From Candidatus Binatia bacterium (GTDB lineage Bacteria > Desulfobacterota > Binatia > UBA9968), in the NCBI GenBank assembly GCA_036504975.1, contig DASXUF010000079.1, positions 1 to 37,029 on the forward strand: a stretch of DNA of 37,029 nucleotides. The letters run 5' to 3'. The first letter of the stretch is position 1. Each line of letters opens with the position of its first letter. The position numbers and the translations under genes were made by a program. This document shows, in pieces, positions 16,586 through 24,781 of this stretch. Below the pieces are notes generated by a model, which searched no databases, had not been told where the DNA came from, and worked only from the letters and a program-made list of their open reading frames with translations.

Positions 16586-17572
16586 TTATTTCACGTTAGC
16601 CAGCGCCGCCTTCAATGGGGCGAGGTGCCACAAGTCTTCAACCTTCGGGTTGCCCGTTATCGCGCCGGAGAGGGCGTAGAACTCGAGATCGTTTTTTGCC
16701 GCGCTCTCGCCGCCGCCGTCGTTGGGAAAGACGCCGTTTTGCACGGCCTCCTGGAAGAAGGGGGCGATCTCTTCTTCCAGCTTCGCAGGAAGATCTTTCA
16801 AGAGCCCCAATTTCTTGCGCTCTTCCAAAACCGACTTCGGGTTGGCGTTGATGGCGCGATTCACCTTGATCAGCTCTTCGACGAAGATCCTGATGCCGGC
16901 CTGGTTCTTGTCGAGAAAGTCCCGGGTGGCGAAGAGCGCCTCGTCGCTCGCTTTCACGTTGCCGAGCGGCAGGATGATGAACTTGTCCGGCGCTTCTTTC
17001 ATGACGAGATTCTTGTTGGGAGAATCCAGGATGGTGGCCTTGATGTTGCCTTTCAGCAGCGCCTGCGCGCGCACCTGGGATCCGGGGACGTAACTGATGT
17101 TTTTGTATTTGATCCCGTGCTCCTTGGCCATCAGGATCATGATCGCCTCGGTCCCGGAGCCGCGGCCCTGGACGGCGATCTCCTGGTCATTCAAATCCTT
17201 CCAACTTTTATAACTTTCTTTGTTGACTACCGGGAAGAACTGAAGCGCGCTCAACTGATAGAAGAAGCGGATCGGCGTGGTTACTTTTTGCAGCGCGGCG
17301 TACGGCGTTCCCTGGCCCACGTCGGCCTGGCCGTTGATCACGGCCTGGGTCGCGACCTCCTCGCTCTTGAACGCCGTGACCTCGACGTCCACGCCCCGCG
17401 CCTTCGAGCGCTCGACGGCGATGAGAAGCGGCAGCTCGTCGATCGAGATGACGTCCCCCAGCGCGTACCGGATCTTGGTGCGGCCCTGGGCCCAACTTTC
17501 TCCCGCGACAAGCCAGGCGATGGCCAGTATGAAAACGACCGCCTTCAGCAGAGGTCTTCCCGAGATAAGCAT
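16586..17572 (-). CDS. NitT/TauT-type ABC transporter substrate-binding protein
   Basis: A 328-residue periplasmic binding protein. The N-terminus (MLISGRPLLK, then a hydrophobic run and SWAQG) is a classical signal peptide with likely cleavage near residue 29. The mature part has the two-lobed SsuA/NMT1-like pattern, including TKIRYALGD, a FKSEEVATQAVINGQADVG segment and GSGTEAIMILMA. The start at 17572 is decided by a very strong GAGGAGGA; the frame is open far upstream but that part overlaps another gene and lacks a signal. It probably binds a small organic or sulfonate-like ligand, which the sequence does not reveal. Confidence 0.93.
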   Translation of the reverse strand: MLISGRPLLKAVVFILAIAWLVAGESWAQGRTKIRYALGDVISIDELPLLIAVERSKARGVDVEVTAFKSEEVATQAVINGQADVGQGTPYAALQKVTTPIRFFYQLSALQFFPVVNKESYKSWKDLNDQEIAVQGRGSGTEAIMILMAKEHGIKYKNISYVPGSQVRAQALLKGNIKATILDSPNKNLVMKEAPDKFIILPLGNVKASDEALFATRDFLDKNQAGIRIFVEELIKVNRAINANPKSVLEERKKLGLLKDLPAKLEEEIAPFFQEAVQNGVFPNDGGGESAAKNDLEFYALSGAITGNPKVEDLWHLAPLKAALANVK

Positions 17573-17576
17573 AAGG

Positions 17577-17584
17577 TCCTCCTC
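17577..17584 (-). promoter_or_regulatory. strong ribosome binding site of the ABC binding-protein gene
   Basis: GAGGAGGA on the minus strand, four bases before the ATG at 17572. It rules out the long upstream extension and fits the high expression expected of a periplasmic binding protein. Confidence 0.85.
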
Positions 17585-17675
17585 TTTTATGGATGCTGGG
17601 TTCACGCCTGGTGCTTGAATATGGCAGACCAGGACCCGTGTCAAGACCGATGAATAATGGGCACCGACTCCGCCT

Positions 17676-18671
17676 TCAGCTGAGATATCCCTTCTCGCGA
17701 TAATAGCGCTCGGCGCCGGGATGGAGCGGAACGTCGAGAGGCCCCTCTTCGGTGCTGCGGCAGAAAGACGACATCGGCGGGGGCTCGCTTGTATCGTAAG
17801 GAATTTCTTCGCGGATTTTTTCCAGCGCGGCGACGAAATGGTAAGCCAGTTCGTCGGGAAAATTCGCATGCGTGACGATCGGCCAGCCGCTGTAATCGAC
17901 GACTTCGGTCGCCGGATCGAAATTTCCTTTGAGCCTGCCGCCGCCGAGCGGCGCGCGGCGAAAGCCGTAGCGCTCGAGCTTTGCGAGCGCTTTTTTCGAG
18001 AACGGCAGAAAGACAAATCCGCGCTTGACCGCCAGGTCTCCCCAAGAGTCCAGCCCTTCGTCGATGACCATAGCGATCTCTCCGGATACGATGCCGTCGC
18101 GGCGCCGCGGATTGCTCGGACGCTCGACGCGTTCGATCGCCCCGCCCCATTCGACGAACGAGTCTAGTCTCAGGCCATGCGCTTTCAGCAACGCGGCGAT
18201 GGCGAAATCGACGCAGTCGTTGGTCGCGACCGAAGCGCCGAGCGCCGGGCGTTTTGTGATGAGCTCGTCCATTGAGTGGATTCCGAGCTTGCCGGCGACG
18301 GCGACGACCAGGCGGTCCCAGGAAGGAAAAACAGCGAGCGCTCGAATCGGAAGCGGCCGGTGAAACGGTCCTTTTCCGAAATAGGCCATCGTCGTGATGA
18401 CGGAGGGATTGATCCACGCGATATCGAGCTTGCCCGATCCGACGAGGCGCGCTCCTTGGAGTCCGCTGCACCACGCGGGACTGACGGCAAACGTAAATGG
18501 ATAAGGCGCTCCGGACGGACGCGAAGCGCCGGGCAGCTCCACGCTCATGCGCACGGCGCTCGTCAAAAGCGCCGGCGCCTCCTCGTACATGCCGGCGAGC
18601 ACGCGCGTGGCGATCCGCGCGCGCATCAAGCTTGCGCTCATCGGCTTCACGCTGCGGTCGTCGTAGGCCAT
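17676..18671 (-). CDS. TAXI/NMT1-like ligand-binding protein without signal peptide
   Basis: A 331-residue protein resembling TAXI-family solute receptors of TRAP transporters: an early LLTSAVRMSVEL..., then GSGKLDIAWINPSVI, a central domain with ALGASVATNDCVDFAIAALLKAHGL, and a C-terminal YSGWPIVTHANFPDELAYHFVAALE segment. Unlike exported TAXI proteins it has no hydrophobic signal sequence: the first 45 residues are polar and charged. The ATG at 18671 has a good GAGGAG site, so the start is credible and the protein is probably cytosolic. No TRAP membrane subunit is nearby; instead an ABC operon follows 103 bases downstream. It may be a ligand sensor or an enzyme-like derivative of the fold. 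Confidence 0.82.
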   Translation of the reverse strand: MAYDDRSVKPMSASLMRARIATRVLAGMYEEAPALLTSAVRMSVELPGASRPSGAPYPFTFAVSPAWCSGLQGARLVGSGKLDIAWINPSVITTMAYFGKGPFHRPLPIRALAVFPSWDRLVVAVAGKLGIHSMDELITKRPALGASVATNDCVDFAIAALLKAHGLRLDSFVEWGGAIERVERPSNPRRRDGIVSGEIAMVIDEGLDSWGDLAVKRGFVFLPFSKKALAKLERYGFRRAPLGGGRLKGNFDPATEVVDYSGWPIVTHANFPDELAYHFVAALEKIREEIPYDTSEPPPMSSFCRSTEEGPLDVPLHPGAERYYREKGYLS

Positions 18672-18732
18672 GAAAATAATTCTCCTCGTCGAACGAGATA
18701 GACGTATTGTGAAAGGGACGGCGTGTCAACCC

Positions 18733-18820
18733 ATTTCGGATTTTCGATTGCCGATTTTCGATTGAATCGTTCGACTAGCTCACGACAAGTCTAAAATCCA
18801 AAATCTGAAATCGGAAATCG
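18733..18820. repeat. degenerate inverted repeat, GATTTTCGATT family
   Basis: The left part (18733-18769) has repeats of GATTTTCGATTG, and the right part (18790-18820) has TAAAATCCAAAATCTGAAATC, roughly the inverse complement. It fills the divergent gap between the TAXI-like gene and an MFS gene, so it overlaps or displaces their promoters. It is unlike the GC-rich surroundings. Confidence 0.65.
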
Positions 18821-18887
18821 TTTCCGCTTGACTCCCCAACCCGCCTTCAATACTTTGGTGCGCAAGCCAGTGGCCGATCGCGTCGAC

Positions 18888-20120
18888 ATGCAGCAGGAAG
18901 GGACAGAAGACAAAGCGCTCCGCCCGTGGTCGTCGCTGCTCGTTAGAGATTTCAGGCTGATTTGGAGCGCCAGCGTCCTGGCCGCGATCGCGTCACAGAT
19001 CCGAAACGTCGCCAGCCTCTACCAAGTCTACGAGCTTTCCGGGTCGTCGTTCCAGTTGGGTTTGACGGGATTTTTTCAGGCGCTCCCTCACGTCGTTCTC
19101 GGACTCTTCGCCGGAGCGCTGGCCGACGCGTTCGATAGAAAAAAACTCCTCGCATTTACATACGGCCTGCATCTCGCGCCGACACTGGCTTTGGCTTTTC
19201 TGACCATGACCGGAGCGATTCAGGTGTGGCACGTTTATGTCATCAGCCTCGTCTCTTCGATCATCGAGGTGTTCAGTTGGCCGGCCCGCTCCGCCATTGT
19301 TCCGCGTCTGGTTCCCGTGTCTCATCTGATGAACGCCATCACCTTGAACTCCATGGTTTTACAGAGCAGTTTTCTCGTCGGCCCGGCCATAGCGGGAATC
19401 ATCATCGATTATTTAAGTCTCCCGCTGACCTATTTTACGAGCGCCGGCCTGCTCGTCCCGGCCCTCTTGGCGGTGATCGCGGTGCGAAGCTCCGGCACGC
19501 CGGAGGGGGAGCGTCGGCGCGTGAGTCTTGGGAGCATGATCGAAGGAGTGGAGTTCATTTGGATGCAGCGCATCATCCTGTCCCTGTTCCTTCTCGACTT
19601 CGGCGTCACGTTGGTCGGATTCTACCGGCCCATTTTACCGATATTCGCCGGGACCGTCTTCAAGATGGGCGCGACCGGATTGGGAATTCTCTACGCCGCG
19701 CCGGCGATCGGCTCGCTACTCGGCTCCACCGCGCTGCTCGTGGCCGGCGACCTCAGGCGCAAGGGAGCGGCCGCGGTCGTCGCGGGGGTCTTCTTCGCGG
19801 TGAGCCTCGCGCTTTTGGGCGTCTCGCAATGGTTTTGGATGGCCGTCGTCGCGGTTGCGATTCTGGGATTCGCCGATTCGATCAGCGTGGCGATTCGAAG
19901 AACCGTGGTACAGCTTTTGGCGCCGGACACGATGCGCGGGCGCGCGGCGAGCTTGATCACCGTTTTTGCCCAGAGCACGAATGCCCTGGGCGCGTTGCTC
20001 GCCGGCACCGCCGCGGAATTTATCGGGGCGCCCAACGCGCTGGTGCTCGGCAGCATGCTCTGCCTGCTGATCGTCTTCGGCATCACGCGCGCGATCCCGC
20101 AGCTTTGGCGCTACCGGTAA
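18888..20120 (+). CDS. MFS exporter of the EntS-like (MFS_3) family
   Basis: A 410-residue membrane protein with about twelve helices. Features include LVRDFRLIWSASVLAAIASQ in helix 1, the ADAFDRKK motif after helix 2, and PARSAIVPRLVPVSHLMNAITLNS in the fourth-to-fifth helix region, as in enterobactin-exporter-like carriers. A related protein lies at 35721-36983. The start is uncertain: the ATG at 18888 fits the family N-terminus, while a TTG at 18828 would add 20 residues and abut the repeat element. Neither has a good ribosome site. It may export a metabolite linked to the ABC genes that follow. Confidence 0.87.
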   Translation: MQQEGTEDKALRPWSSLLVRDFRLIWSASVLAAIASQIRNVASLYQVYELSGSSFQLGLTGFFQALPHVVLGLFAGALADAFDRKKLLAFTYGLHLAPTLALAFLTMTGAIQVWHVYVISLVSSIIEVFSWPARSAIVPRLVPVSHLMNAITLNSMVLQSSFLVGPAIAGIIIDYLSLPLTYFTSAGLLVPALLAVIAVRSSGTPEGERRRVSLGSMIEGVEFIWMQRIILSLFLLDFGVTLVGFYRPILPIFAGTVFKMGATGLGILYAAPAIGSLLGSTALLVAGDLRRKGAAAVVAGVFFAVSLALLGVSQWFWMAVVAVAILGFADSISVAIRRTVVQLLAPDTMRGRAASLITVFAQSTNALGALLAGTAAEFIGAPNALVLGSMLCLLIVFGITRAIPQLWRYR

Positions 20121-20187
20121 GACTAGCCACAAACACGCGCGAGTCAGCCTTGACGAGGGCTATTCGAGCCGCTAGCGTTGATTCCCA

Positions 20188-20994
20188 ATGAGAACTGCAC
20201 CCCCCATTCTCGAAGTCGAGAATCTTTCCAAGAGCTACCGCCAGGCGGGCGGAGAATCGACGCTCGCGATCGAAAATATTTCTTTTACGGTCAACCCGGG
20301 CGAGTTCGTCTCGCTGGTCGGACCCTCGGGCTGCGGCAAGACGACCTTGCTCATGTGCATCGCGGGTCTGATCGAGCAGAGCGCCGGACGCGTCGCGGTG
20401 AAAGGCGCGGCGGTCGACGGCCCGCCGGGAGATCTGGTTTTGGTTTTTCAGGAATACAACAAGTCGCTGTTTGCCTGGCGCACGGTGCTGGGCAACGTTC
20501 TCTTCGGCCTGGAGGCCAAGGGCCGCCCGCTGCTCGACGCCGAAGCCAAAGGGCGCTGGCTGATCCGTCTCGTCGGCCTCGAAGGGTTCGAGCGGCATTA
20601 TCCTTGGGAGCTCTCCGGCGGCATGCAGCAGAGAGTCGCGATCGCGCGGGCGCTCGCCTACGAACCGGAGGTTCTCTTGATGGACGAGCCTTTCGGGTCG
20701 GTCGATGCGATGACCCGGCTCGAACTGGAAGACGGCTTGCTCAGGCTCTGGAAAGAGCTCGGAACGACGATTCTGTTCGTCACCCATGATATCGAGGAGG
20801 CGATTTACCTCTCGGACCGGATCTGCGTCCTCGGCCGCCGGCCTTCGCGCGTGATCCACGCCGTCGACGTTCGCCTCGAACGGCCGCGCAACCAGGTCAC
20901 GACGCGCGCCGACGCTGATTTCATGAAGCTCAGAAACGAGATTTACCGGCTGGTGAGCGAGTCGAAAGTCGGCGAGGGGCGAAATGAAGTCTAA
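20188..20994 (+). CDS. NitT/TauT-type ABC transporter ATP-binding protein (second set)
   Basis: A 268-residue ATPase with Walker A GPSGCGKTT at 45-53, signature LSGGMQQR at 142-149, Walker B EVLLMDEP at 161-168 and the switch histidine in VTHDIEEA. It overlaps the next permease start by 11 bases, and that permease overlaps another, so the three form one unit. A TTGACG at 20150 could be a -35 element with a poor -10 17 bases later. No binding protein gene is adjacent, in contrast to the set at 14283-17572. Confidence 0.94.
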   Translation: MRTAPPILEVENLSKSYRQAGGESTLAIENISFTVNPGEFVSLVGPSGCGKTTLLMCIAGLIEQSAGRVAVKGAAVDGPPGDLVLVFQEYNKSLFAWRTVLGNVLFGLEAKGRPLLDAEAKGRWLIRLVGLEGFERHYPWELSGGMQQRVAIARALAYEPEVLLMDEPFGSVDAMTRLELEDGLLRLWKELGTTILFVTHDIEEAIYLSDRICVLGRRPSRVIHAVDVRLERPRNQVTTRADADFMKLRNEIYRLVSESKVGEGRNEV

Positions 20995-21760
20995 ACGCGT
21001 CAACCTCGCCGGCCTCGCGGTCTTTGCGGCCTTGCTGCTCCTGTGGGAACTTTCCTCGCGCTCGAGCCCGGACTTGAAAAGCTACTTTCCTCCGCCGAGC
21101 GAAGTTCTGTCCGTTCTGTTTCGTCTCGCGTTCGCGCGCGAGCTTTTCGGCCACTTCGTGGATACCCTGGCGCGCTTTCTCGGCGGCTATTTCCTCGCCG
21201 CGACGATCGCGATCAGTCTGGGCGTCGTTCTCGGCTATTCCAGGTTCGCGCACAGCTTGTTCGACCCCTTGATCGAGCTGCTTCGTCCGATGCCGTCGGT
21301 CGCGATCATTCCGGTTGCGATCCTGCTCCTCGGCATCGATGATGCCATGATGATCGGGGTGACCGTCTACGCGTGCGCGTGGCCGATCCTTCTCAACACG
21401 ATCGACGGCGTCCGAAGCATCGACCGCACGCTCATCGATACCGGCCGGACCTTCGGCCTCGGCCGCTGGCGGATTTTGCGCGAGATCGCCCTGCCGGCGG
21501 CGTCGCCTTACATCGCGACCGGGCTGCGCGTCAGCCTGCCGATCGCGCTGATCCTCGTGACCACGTCTGAGATGGTCGTCGGCAGCAGCGGTCTCGGGTA
21601 CTTCATTCTCGACGAAGAGCGCTCGTTCCGGACCAAGGAGATGTACGCGGGAATCGTCGTCGTGGCGCTGCTCGGCTACGTGCTCAACCGTCTTTTCGTC
21701 GCGCTGGAAAATCGGGCGATCGCGTGGCACCGTGGATCGACGATCCAAGGAATGCCGTGA
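20984..21760 (+). CDS. NitT/TauT-type ABC transporter permease (second set, first permease)
   Basis: A 258-residue protein with six predicted helices; the first begins at about residue 8. The coupling segment is TGRTFGLGRWRILREIALPAASPYIATGLR, matching the family. It starts inside the ATPase gene, with GAGGGG upstream of the ATG. Its stop TGA overlaps the GTG start of the second permease. The two permeases are clear paralogues, suggesting a heterodimeric pore. Confidence 0.92.
   Translation: MKSKRVNLAGLAVFAALLLLWELSSRSSPDLKSYFPPPSEVLSVLFRLAFARELFGHFVDTLARFLGGYFLAATIAISLGVVLGYSRFAHSLFDPLIELLRPMPSVAIIPVAILLLGIDDAMMIGVTVYACAWPILLNTIDGVRSIDRTLIDTGRTFGLGRWRILREIALPAASPYIATGLRVSLPIALILVTTSEMVVGSSGLGYFILDEERSFRTKEMYAGIVVVALLGYVLNRLFVALENRAIAWHRGSTIQGMP
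21747..21751 (+). promoter_or_regulatory. ribosome binding site deciding a GTG start
   Basis: AAGGA five bases before GTG at 21757. The GTG overlaps the upstream stop as GTGA. It favours this start over the GTG at 21724, which would overlap the upstream gene by 37 bases. Confidence 0.7.
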
Positions 21761-22530
21761 GCTGGAGCAGGGAATCGAAGCTGAACGGAGCATTGGTTTT
21801 GCTTGCCGTCATGGCGGCGTGGGAGCTCGCCTCGCGGGCCGAGACGCTGAACCCGCTGTTCTTTCCTCCCACGAGCACAATCCTCAAGACATTTCTGGAC
21901 CTCCTTTCTTCCGGAGAGATTCCCGCGCAGATCGTGAACAGCATGCGGCGGGCGGCGGCGGGTTACGCTCTCGCGGCCATCGTCTTTATTCCCCTGGGAA
22001 TCCTGATGGGCTTGTTCGACGGCCTCCGGCGCGGGTTGGAAATCGTCATCGAGACGGCGCGGCCGATTCCGCCTCCCGTCGTGGTTCCGGTCGCGATGTT
22101 GTTCTTCGGTCTGGGGGACGGGATGAAAATCTTCGTGATCTTCTTTTCCTCGGCCTGGCCGATATTGCTCAACACGATCGACGGCGTGAGAAACCTCGAC
22201 CGCGTGCTCGTCCATACCGCGCGCACGTTCGGTCTGTCTCAAGGAAGGACGATTGTGAACGTTATTCTGCCCGCCGCTTCTCCCCAGATCATGACGGGCC
22301 TGAGAGTTTCTCTCGCGATCACGCTGATTCTGGTAGTGATCTCTGAGATGGTCGGAAGCAGCGACGGGATCGGTTACTTCATCCTCGACGCTCAGCGGAG
22401 ACTGAAGGTCGATCGGATGTACGCCGGCATGCTGTCGCTGGCGTTGTTGGGCTATCTATTGAACCAGCTGTTTGTTGTCTTCACCAACATCTTTCTCTCA
22501 TGGCACCGCGGCATGCGCAGGACTGAGTAA
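21757..22530 (+). CDS. NitT/TauT-type ABC transporter permease (second set, second permease)
   Basis: A 257-residue permease, VSWSRESKLNGALVLLAVMA at the start with GTG read as Met. Six helices and the coupling segment TARTFGLSQGRTIVNVILPAASPQIMTGLR are visible. Helix and loop sequences (for example the PILLNTIDGVR block) are shared with the permease just upstream, so a recent duplication is likely. The end of the gene runs into an intergenic repeat element. With the ATPase it completes an importer core that lacks its own binding protein here. Confidence 0.92.
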   Translation: MSWSRESKLNGALVLLAVMAAWELASRAETLNPLFFPPTSTILKTFLDLLSSGEIPAQIVNSMRRAAAGYALAAIVFIPLGILMGLFDGLRRGLEIVIETARPIPPPVVVPVAMLFFGLGDGMKIFVIFFSSAWPILLNTIDGVRNLDRVLVHTARTFGLSQGRTIVNVILPAASPQIMTGLRVSLAITLILVVISEMVGSSDGIGYFILDAQRRLKVDRMYAGMLSLALLGYLLNQLFVVFTNIFLSWHRGMRRTE

Positions 22531-22595
22531 CGAGTGCTGAGGACTGAGTCGGAAATTCCCATGACTCAGCACTCAGTCCTCAGAACTCAGCACTA
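22520..22595. repeat. inverted repeat, CTGAGGACTGAGT family, spanning two gene ends
   Basis: CTGAGGACTGAGT (22537-22549) pairs perfectly with ACTCAGTCCTCAG further right, and the right half repeats ACTCAGCACT-type units. The element begins in the last codons of the permease gene and reaches the stop codon of the convergent gene at 22593. A transcript from either strand can form a long hairpin here, so it may serve as a bidirectional 3' end. Confidence 0.7.
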
Positions 22596-23504
22596 CACCT
22601 TGTTCATCCCTCCGCCGGGAGGAGGCGTCGGCTGGTTCTTGCCCGGCATCCACTCGGCGTCCTTGCGCGGGCCGGAGCCCTTCACCAAAAATTTGGCCCG
22701 GCCCATTTTTTCTATCTCGATCTCCAGCGCGTCGCCGTCATTGATCGGGCCGAGGCCTTCGTGGTACGTGCCGGTCGCGATCACGTCGCCCGGATTGAGC
22801 TGGACGAATTTCGTCAGCCAGGCGATCTGCTCGGGAATTTTGTGCGCCATGTGTTTCGTATTGTAGTTCTGGCGCGGCTGCCCGTTGACCCAGGACTTGA
22901 CGACCACGTCGTGCGGGTCGGGAATCTCGTCCTTCGTCGTGATCCATGGACCGCAGGGACCGTAGGTGTCCTGTCCCTTCGGGATGAACTGCGTGCGTCG
23001 CGTGAGTCCTCGCGCAGAGATATCGAAGAAAGGAACGTAGCCGAAGACGTAGTCCATGGCTTTTTTCTGCGGAACGTTCTTAGCCGTCTTGCCGATGACG
23101 AAGGCCAGCTCCGCTTCGGGTTGGTAAACCACGACCGGCGGGATGTCGAGCAGCTCGATCGTTCCCTCGGGACCGACCAGCTCGGGCGCCTTATAAAAGT
23201 ATTCGTTCGGCAGGGACTCCGGGCTCCGGTCCGGGCGGTCGACGTAGTTGACGAACGCCGCCATGCACTTGCTCGGGCGCGGAATCGGCGCGAGCAGCTT
23301 GACGCTGTTGAGAGGCACGCCGCTTTGCTCGGCGACGATGCGCTCGAATCTCTTCCGGTATTTGCGAAAGTGCTCGATGATGTCTTCGACGACGCGCTGC
23401 GGGCCTTTGGCCTTGAGCGAGCTCACCGCGCCGCTCACGTCCACGACGGTGTTCTCGTCCTTGAGCACGCCGATACGGTCGTCGTTAAAGCGAAGAATTT
23501 TCAC
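22593..23504 (-). CDS. fumarylacetoacetate hydrolase-fold family protein
   Basis: A 303-residue enzyme of the FAH superfamily, whose members cleave C-C bonds of, or decarboxylate or hydrate, aromatic and other 2-oxo acids. Visible are the N-terminal KILRFNDDRIGVL domain, the acidic metal site region (YQPEAELAFVIGK), DYVFGYVPFFDISARG, and GDVIATGTYHEGLGP near the end. The start is the GTG at 23504, decided by GGAGGGTG just upstream; the longer frame adds 22 residues without family character. It is divergent from the ornithine cyclodeaminase homologue. The substrate is not evident. Confidence 0.93.
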   Translation of the reverse strand: MKILRFNDDRIGVLKDENTVVDVSGAVSSLKAKGPQRVVEDIIEHFRKYRKRFERIVAEQSGVPLNSVKLLAPIPRPSKCMAAFVNYVDRPDRSPESLPNEYFYKAPELVGPEGTIELLDIPPVVVYQPEAELAFVIGKTAKNVPQKKAMDYVFGYVPFFDISARGLTRRTQFIPKGQDTYGPCGPWITTKDEIPDPHDVVVKSWVNGQPRQNYNTKHMAHKIPEQIAWLTKFVQLNPGDVIATGTYHEGLGPINDGDALEIEIEKMGRAKFLVKGSGPRKDAEWMPGKNQPTPPPGGGMNKV

Positions 23505-23509
23505 GGTGG

Positions 23510-23517
23510 CACCCTCC
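23510..23517 (-). promoter_or_regulatory. ribosome binding site deciding a GTG start
   Basis: GGAGGGTG on the minus strand, five bases before the GTG at 23504, selects this start for the fumarylacetoacetate hydrolase-fold gene. Confidence 0.8.
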
Positions 23518-23623
23518 GATCTGATGTGGAAAAACGGGCCTATCATTGCGTCAAGCACATCAAATGTCAAACCAACTAAGGCCAGAGATTGCTTTTTTTT
23601 CGCGCGCCATTTAGTGTTTCGTC

Positions 23624-24712
23624 ATGCTGTTAATCAACAATGAGGAAGTCGAGGGACTCTTCGATATGAAGAGCTGTCTCGAAGCGCTGGAAGTCGGCTA
23701 CGACGATCTGCTCAAGGGCGACGCGGTTTACCGGCCGCGCCTCGACGTGTGGGTGCCCTGCGAGCGTCCGGACGGCTATTACCGCTGGGGCACGATGGAG
23801 GGCGCGAGCCGAAAGATCGGCGTCTTCGCGATTCGAATGAAATCGGACGTCGTGCATTGGCCCGACGGCGCGACGGAAGAAAAGTACTGCATGCAGCCGG
23901 GGACCTTCTGCGGACTGGTCATGGTCTTCAGCGTGCGAAACGGCGAGCCACTGGCGATCATCAACGACGGTCTCTTGCAACACATGCGCGTCGGCGGCTG
24001 CGCCGGCCTAGGCGCCAGATACCTTTCGCGTCCTGATTCTACGATAGTCGGGGTCTTCGGCTCCGGCGGCATGGCGCGGAGCTATCTTCTCGCTTTTAAT
24101 GAAGTTCGGAAGTTAACTAAAGTAAAGGTTTACAGCCCGACGAAGGCGCACCGCGAGACTTACGCGGGCGAGATGAGCGCGAAGCTGGGAATTCCCGTGG
24201 AAGCGGTCGGCGACCGTGAGTCGGTCGTGCGCGGGTCGCACATCGTCGCGGCATGCACCGACTCGACGCGCACGGTCTTCGACGAGCCCGAATGGCTTGA
24301 AGACGGCGCGCACATCACCTGCGTGCGCGCGTGCGAGATCGGCCCGCGGGTCGTCAAGCGCTGCGACCTTTCGATCAAGCTCGGAAGAAACACCCTCGAG
24401 ACGATGGACGAAGGGATGGTCCGGCTCCACGGCAACGCCGGCTACATCGCCGGTCAGCCCGAGGAGCGCGCGCGGATTCCCAATCCTTCGGTTGACAACT
24501 ACCGCGGCGGCTTCTTCCAATACTTCATGGATCTCAAAAGGGGAAGAATTCCCGGACGCACTAGCCCAAAGCAGATCACGTTCTTCATCAACGCCGGCAC
24601 GCAGGGCCTCCAGTTCGCCGCCTGCGCCGGAAAGATTTATCAACTGGCGCGAGAAAAAGGCGTCGGCCGGGAAATTCCGACGGAGTGGCTTTTGCAAGAT
24701 ATCAGGGACTGA
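23624..24712 (+). CDS. ornithine cyclodeaminase/mu-crystallin family protein
   Basis: A 362-residue NAD(P)-dependent enzyme. The dinucleotide-binding loop is VGVFGSGGMARSY (142-154), the family's catalytic-site lysine lies in IRMKSD (Lys73), and the INDGLLQHMRVGG block (113-125) is conserved. Members act as ornithine cyclodeaminases, alanine or other amino/imino acid dehydrogenases, or ketimine reductases; the exact reaction cannot be told. It is somewhat longer than typical (about 320-350 aa), with an insertion near residues 75-95 (HWPDGATEEKYCMQPG). It lies in a divergent pair with the FAH-fold gene, so the two may act in one degradation route. Confidence 0.91.
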   Translation: MLLINNEEVEGLFDMKSCLEALEVGYDDLLKGDAVYRPRLDVWVPCERPDGYYRWGTMEGASRKIGVFAIRMKSDVVHWPDGATEEKYCMQPGTFCGLVMVFSVRNGEPLAIINDGLLQHMRVGGCAGLGARYLSRPDSTIVGVFGSGGMARSYLLAFNEVRKLTKVKVYSPTKAHRETYAGEMSAKLGIPVEAVGDRESVVRGSHIVAACTDSTRTVFDEPEWLEDGAHITCVRACEIGPRVVKRCDLSIKLGRNTLETMDEGMVRLHGNAGYIAGQPEERARIPNPSVDNYRGGFFQYFMDLKRGRIPGRTSPKQITFFINAGTQGLQFAACAGKIYQLAREKGVGREIPTEWLLQDIRD

Positions 24713-24781
24713 ATCCTTCCGAAGCAGGTCGTCCGTTTTAAATCCGGTTCATCTTATAAATCTCACTTCTCCAGGTCCGGC

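Noticed and set aside
20083-22242. Long minus-strand frames opposite the second ABC set
   Set aside because: They mirror the ATPase and permease genes, are rich in Arg, Asp and Glu, and have no start signals; shadows of the plus-strand genes.
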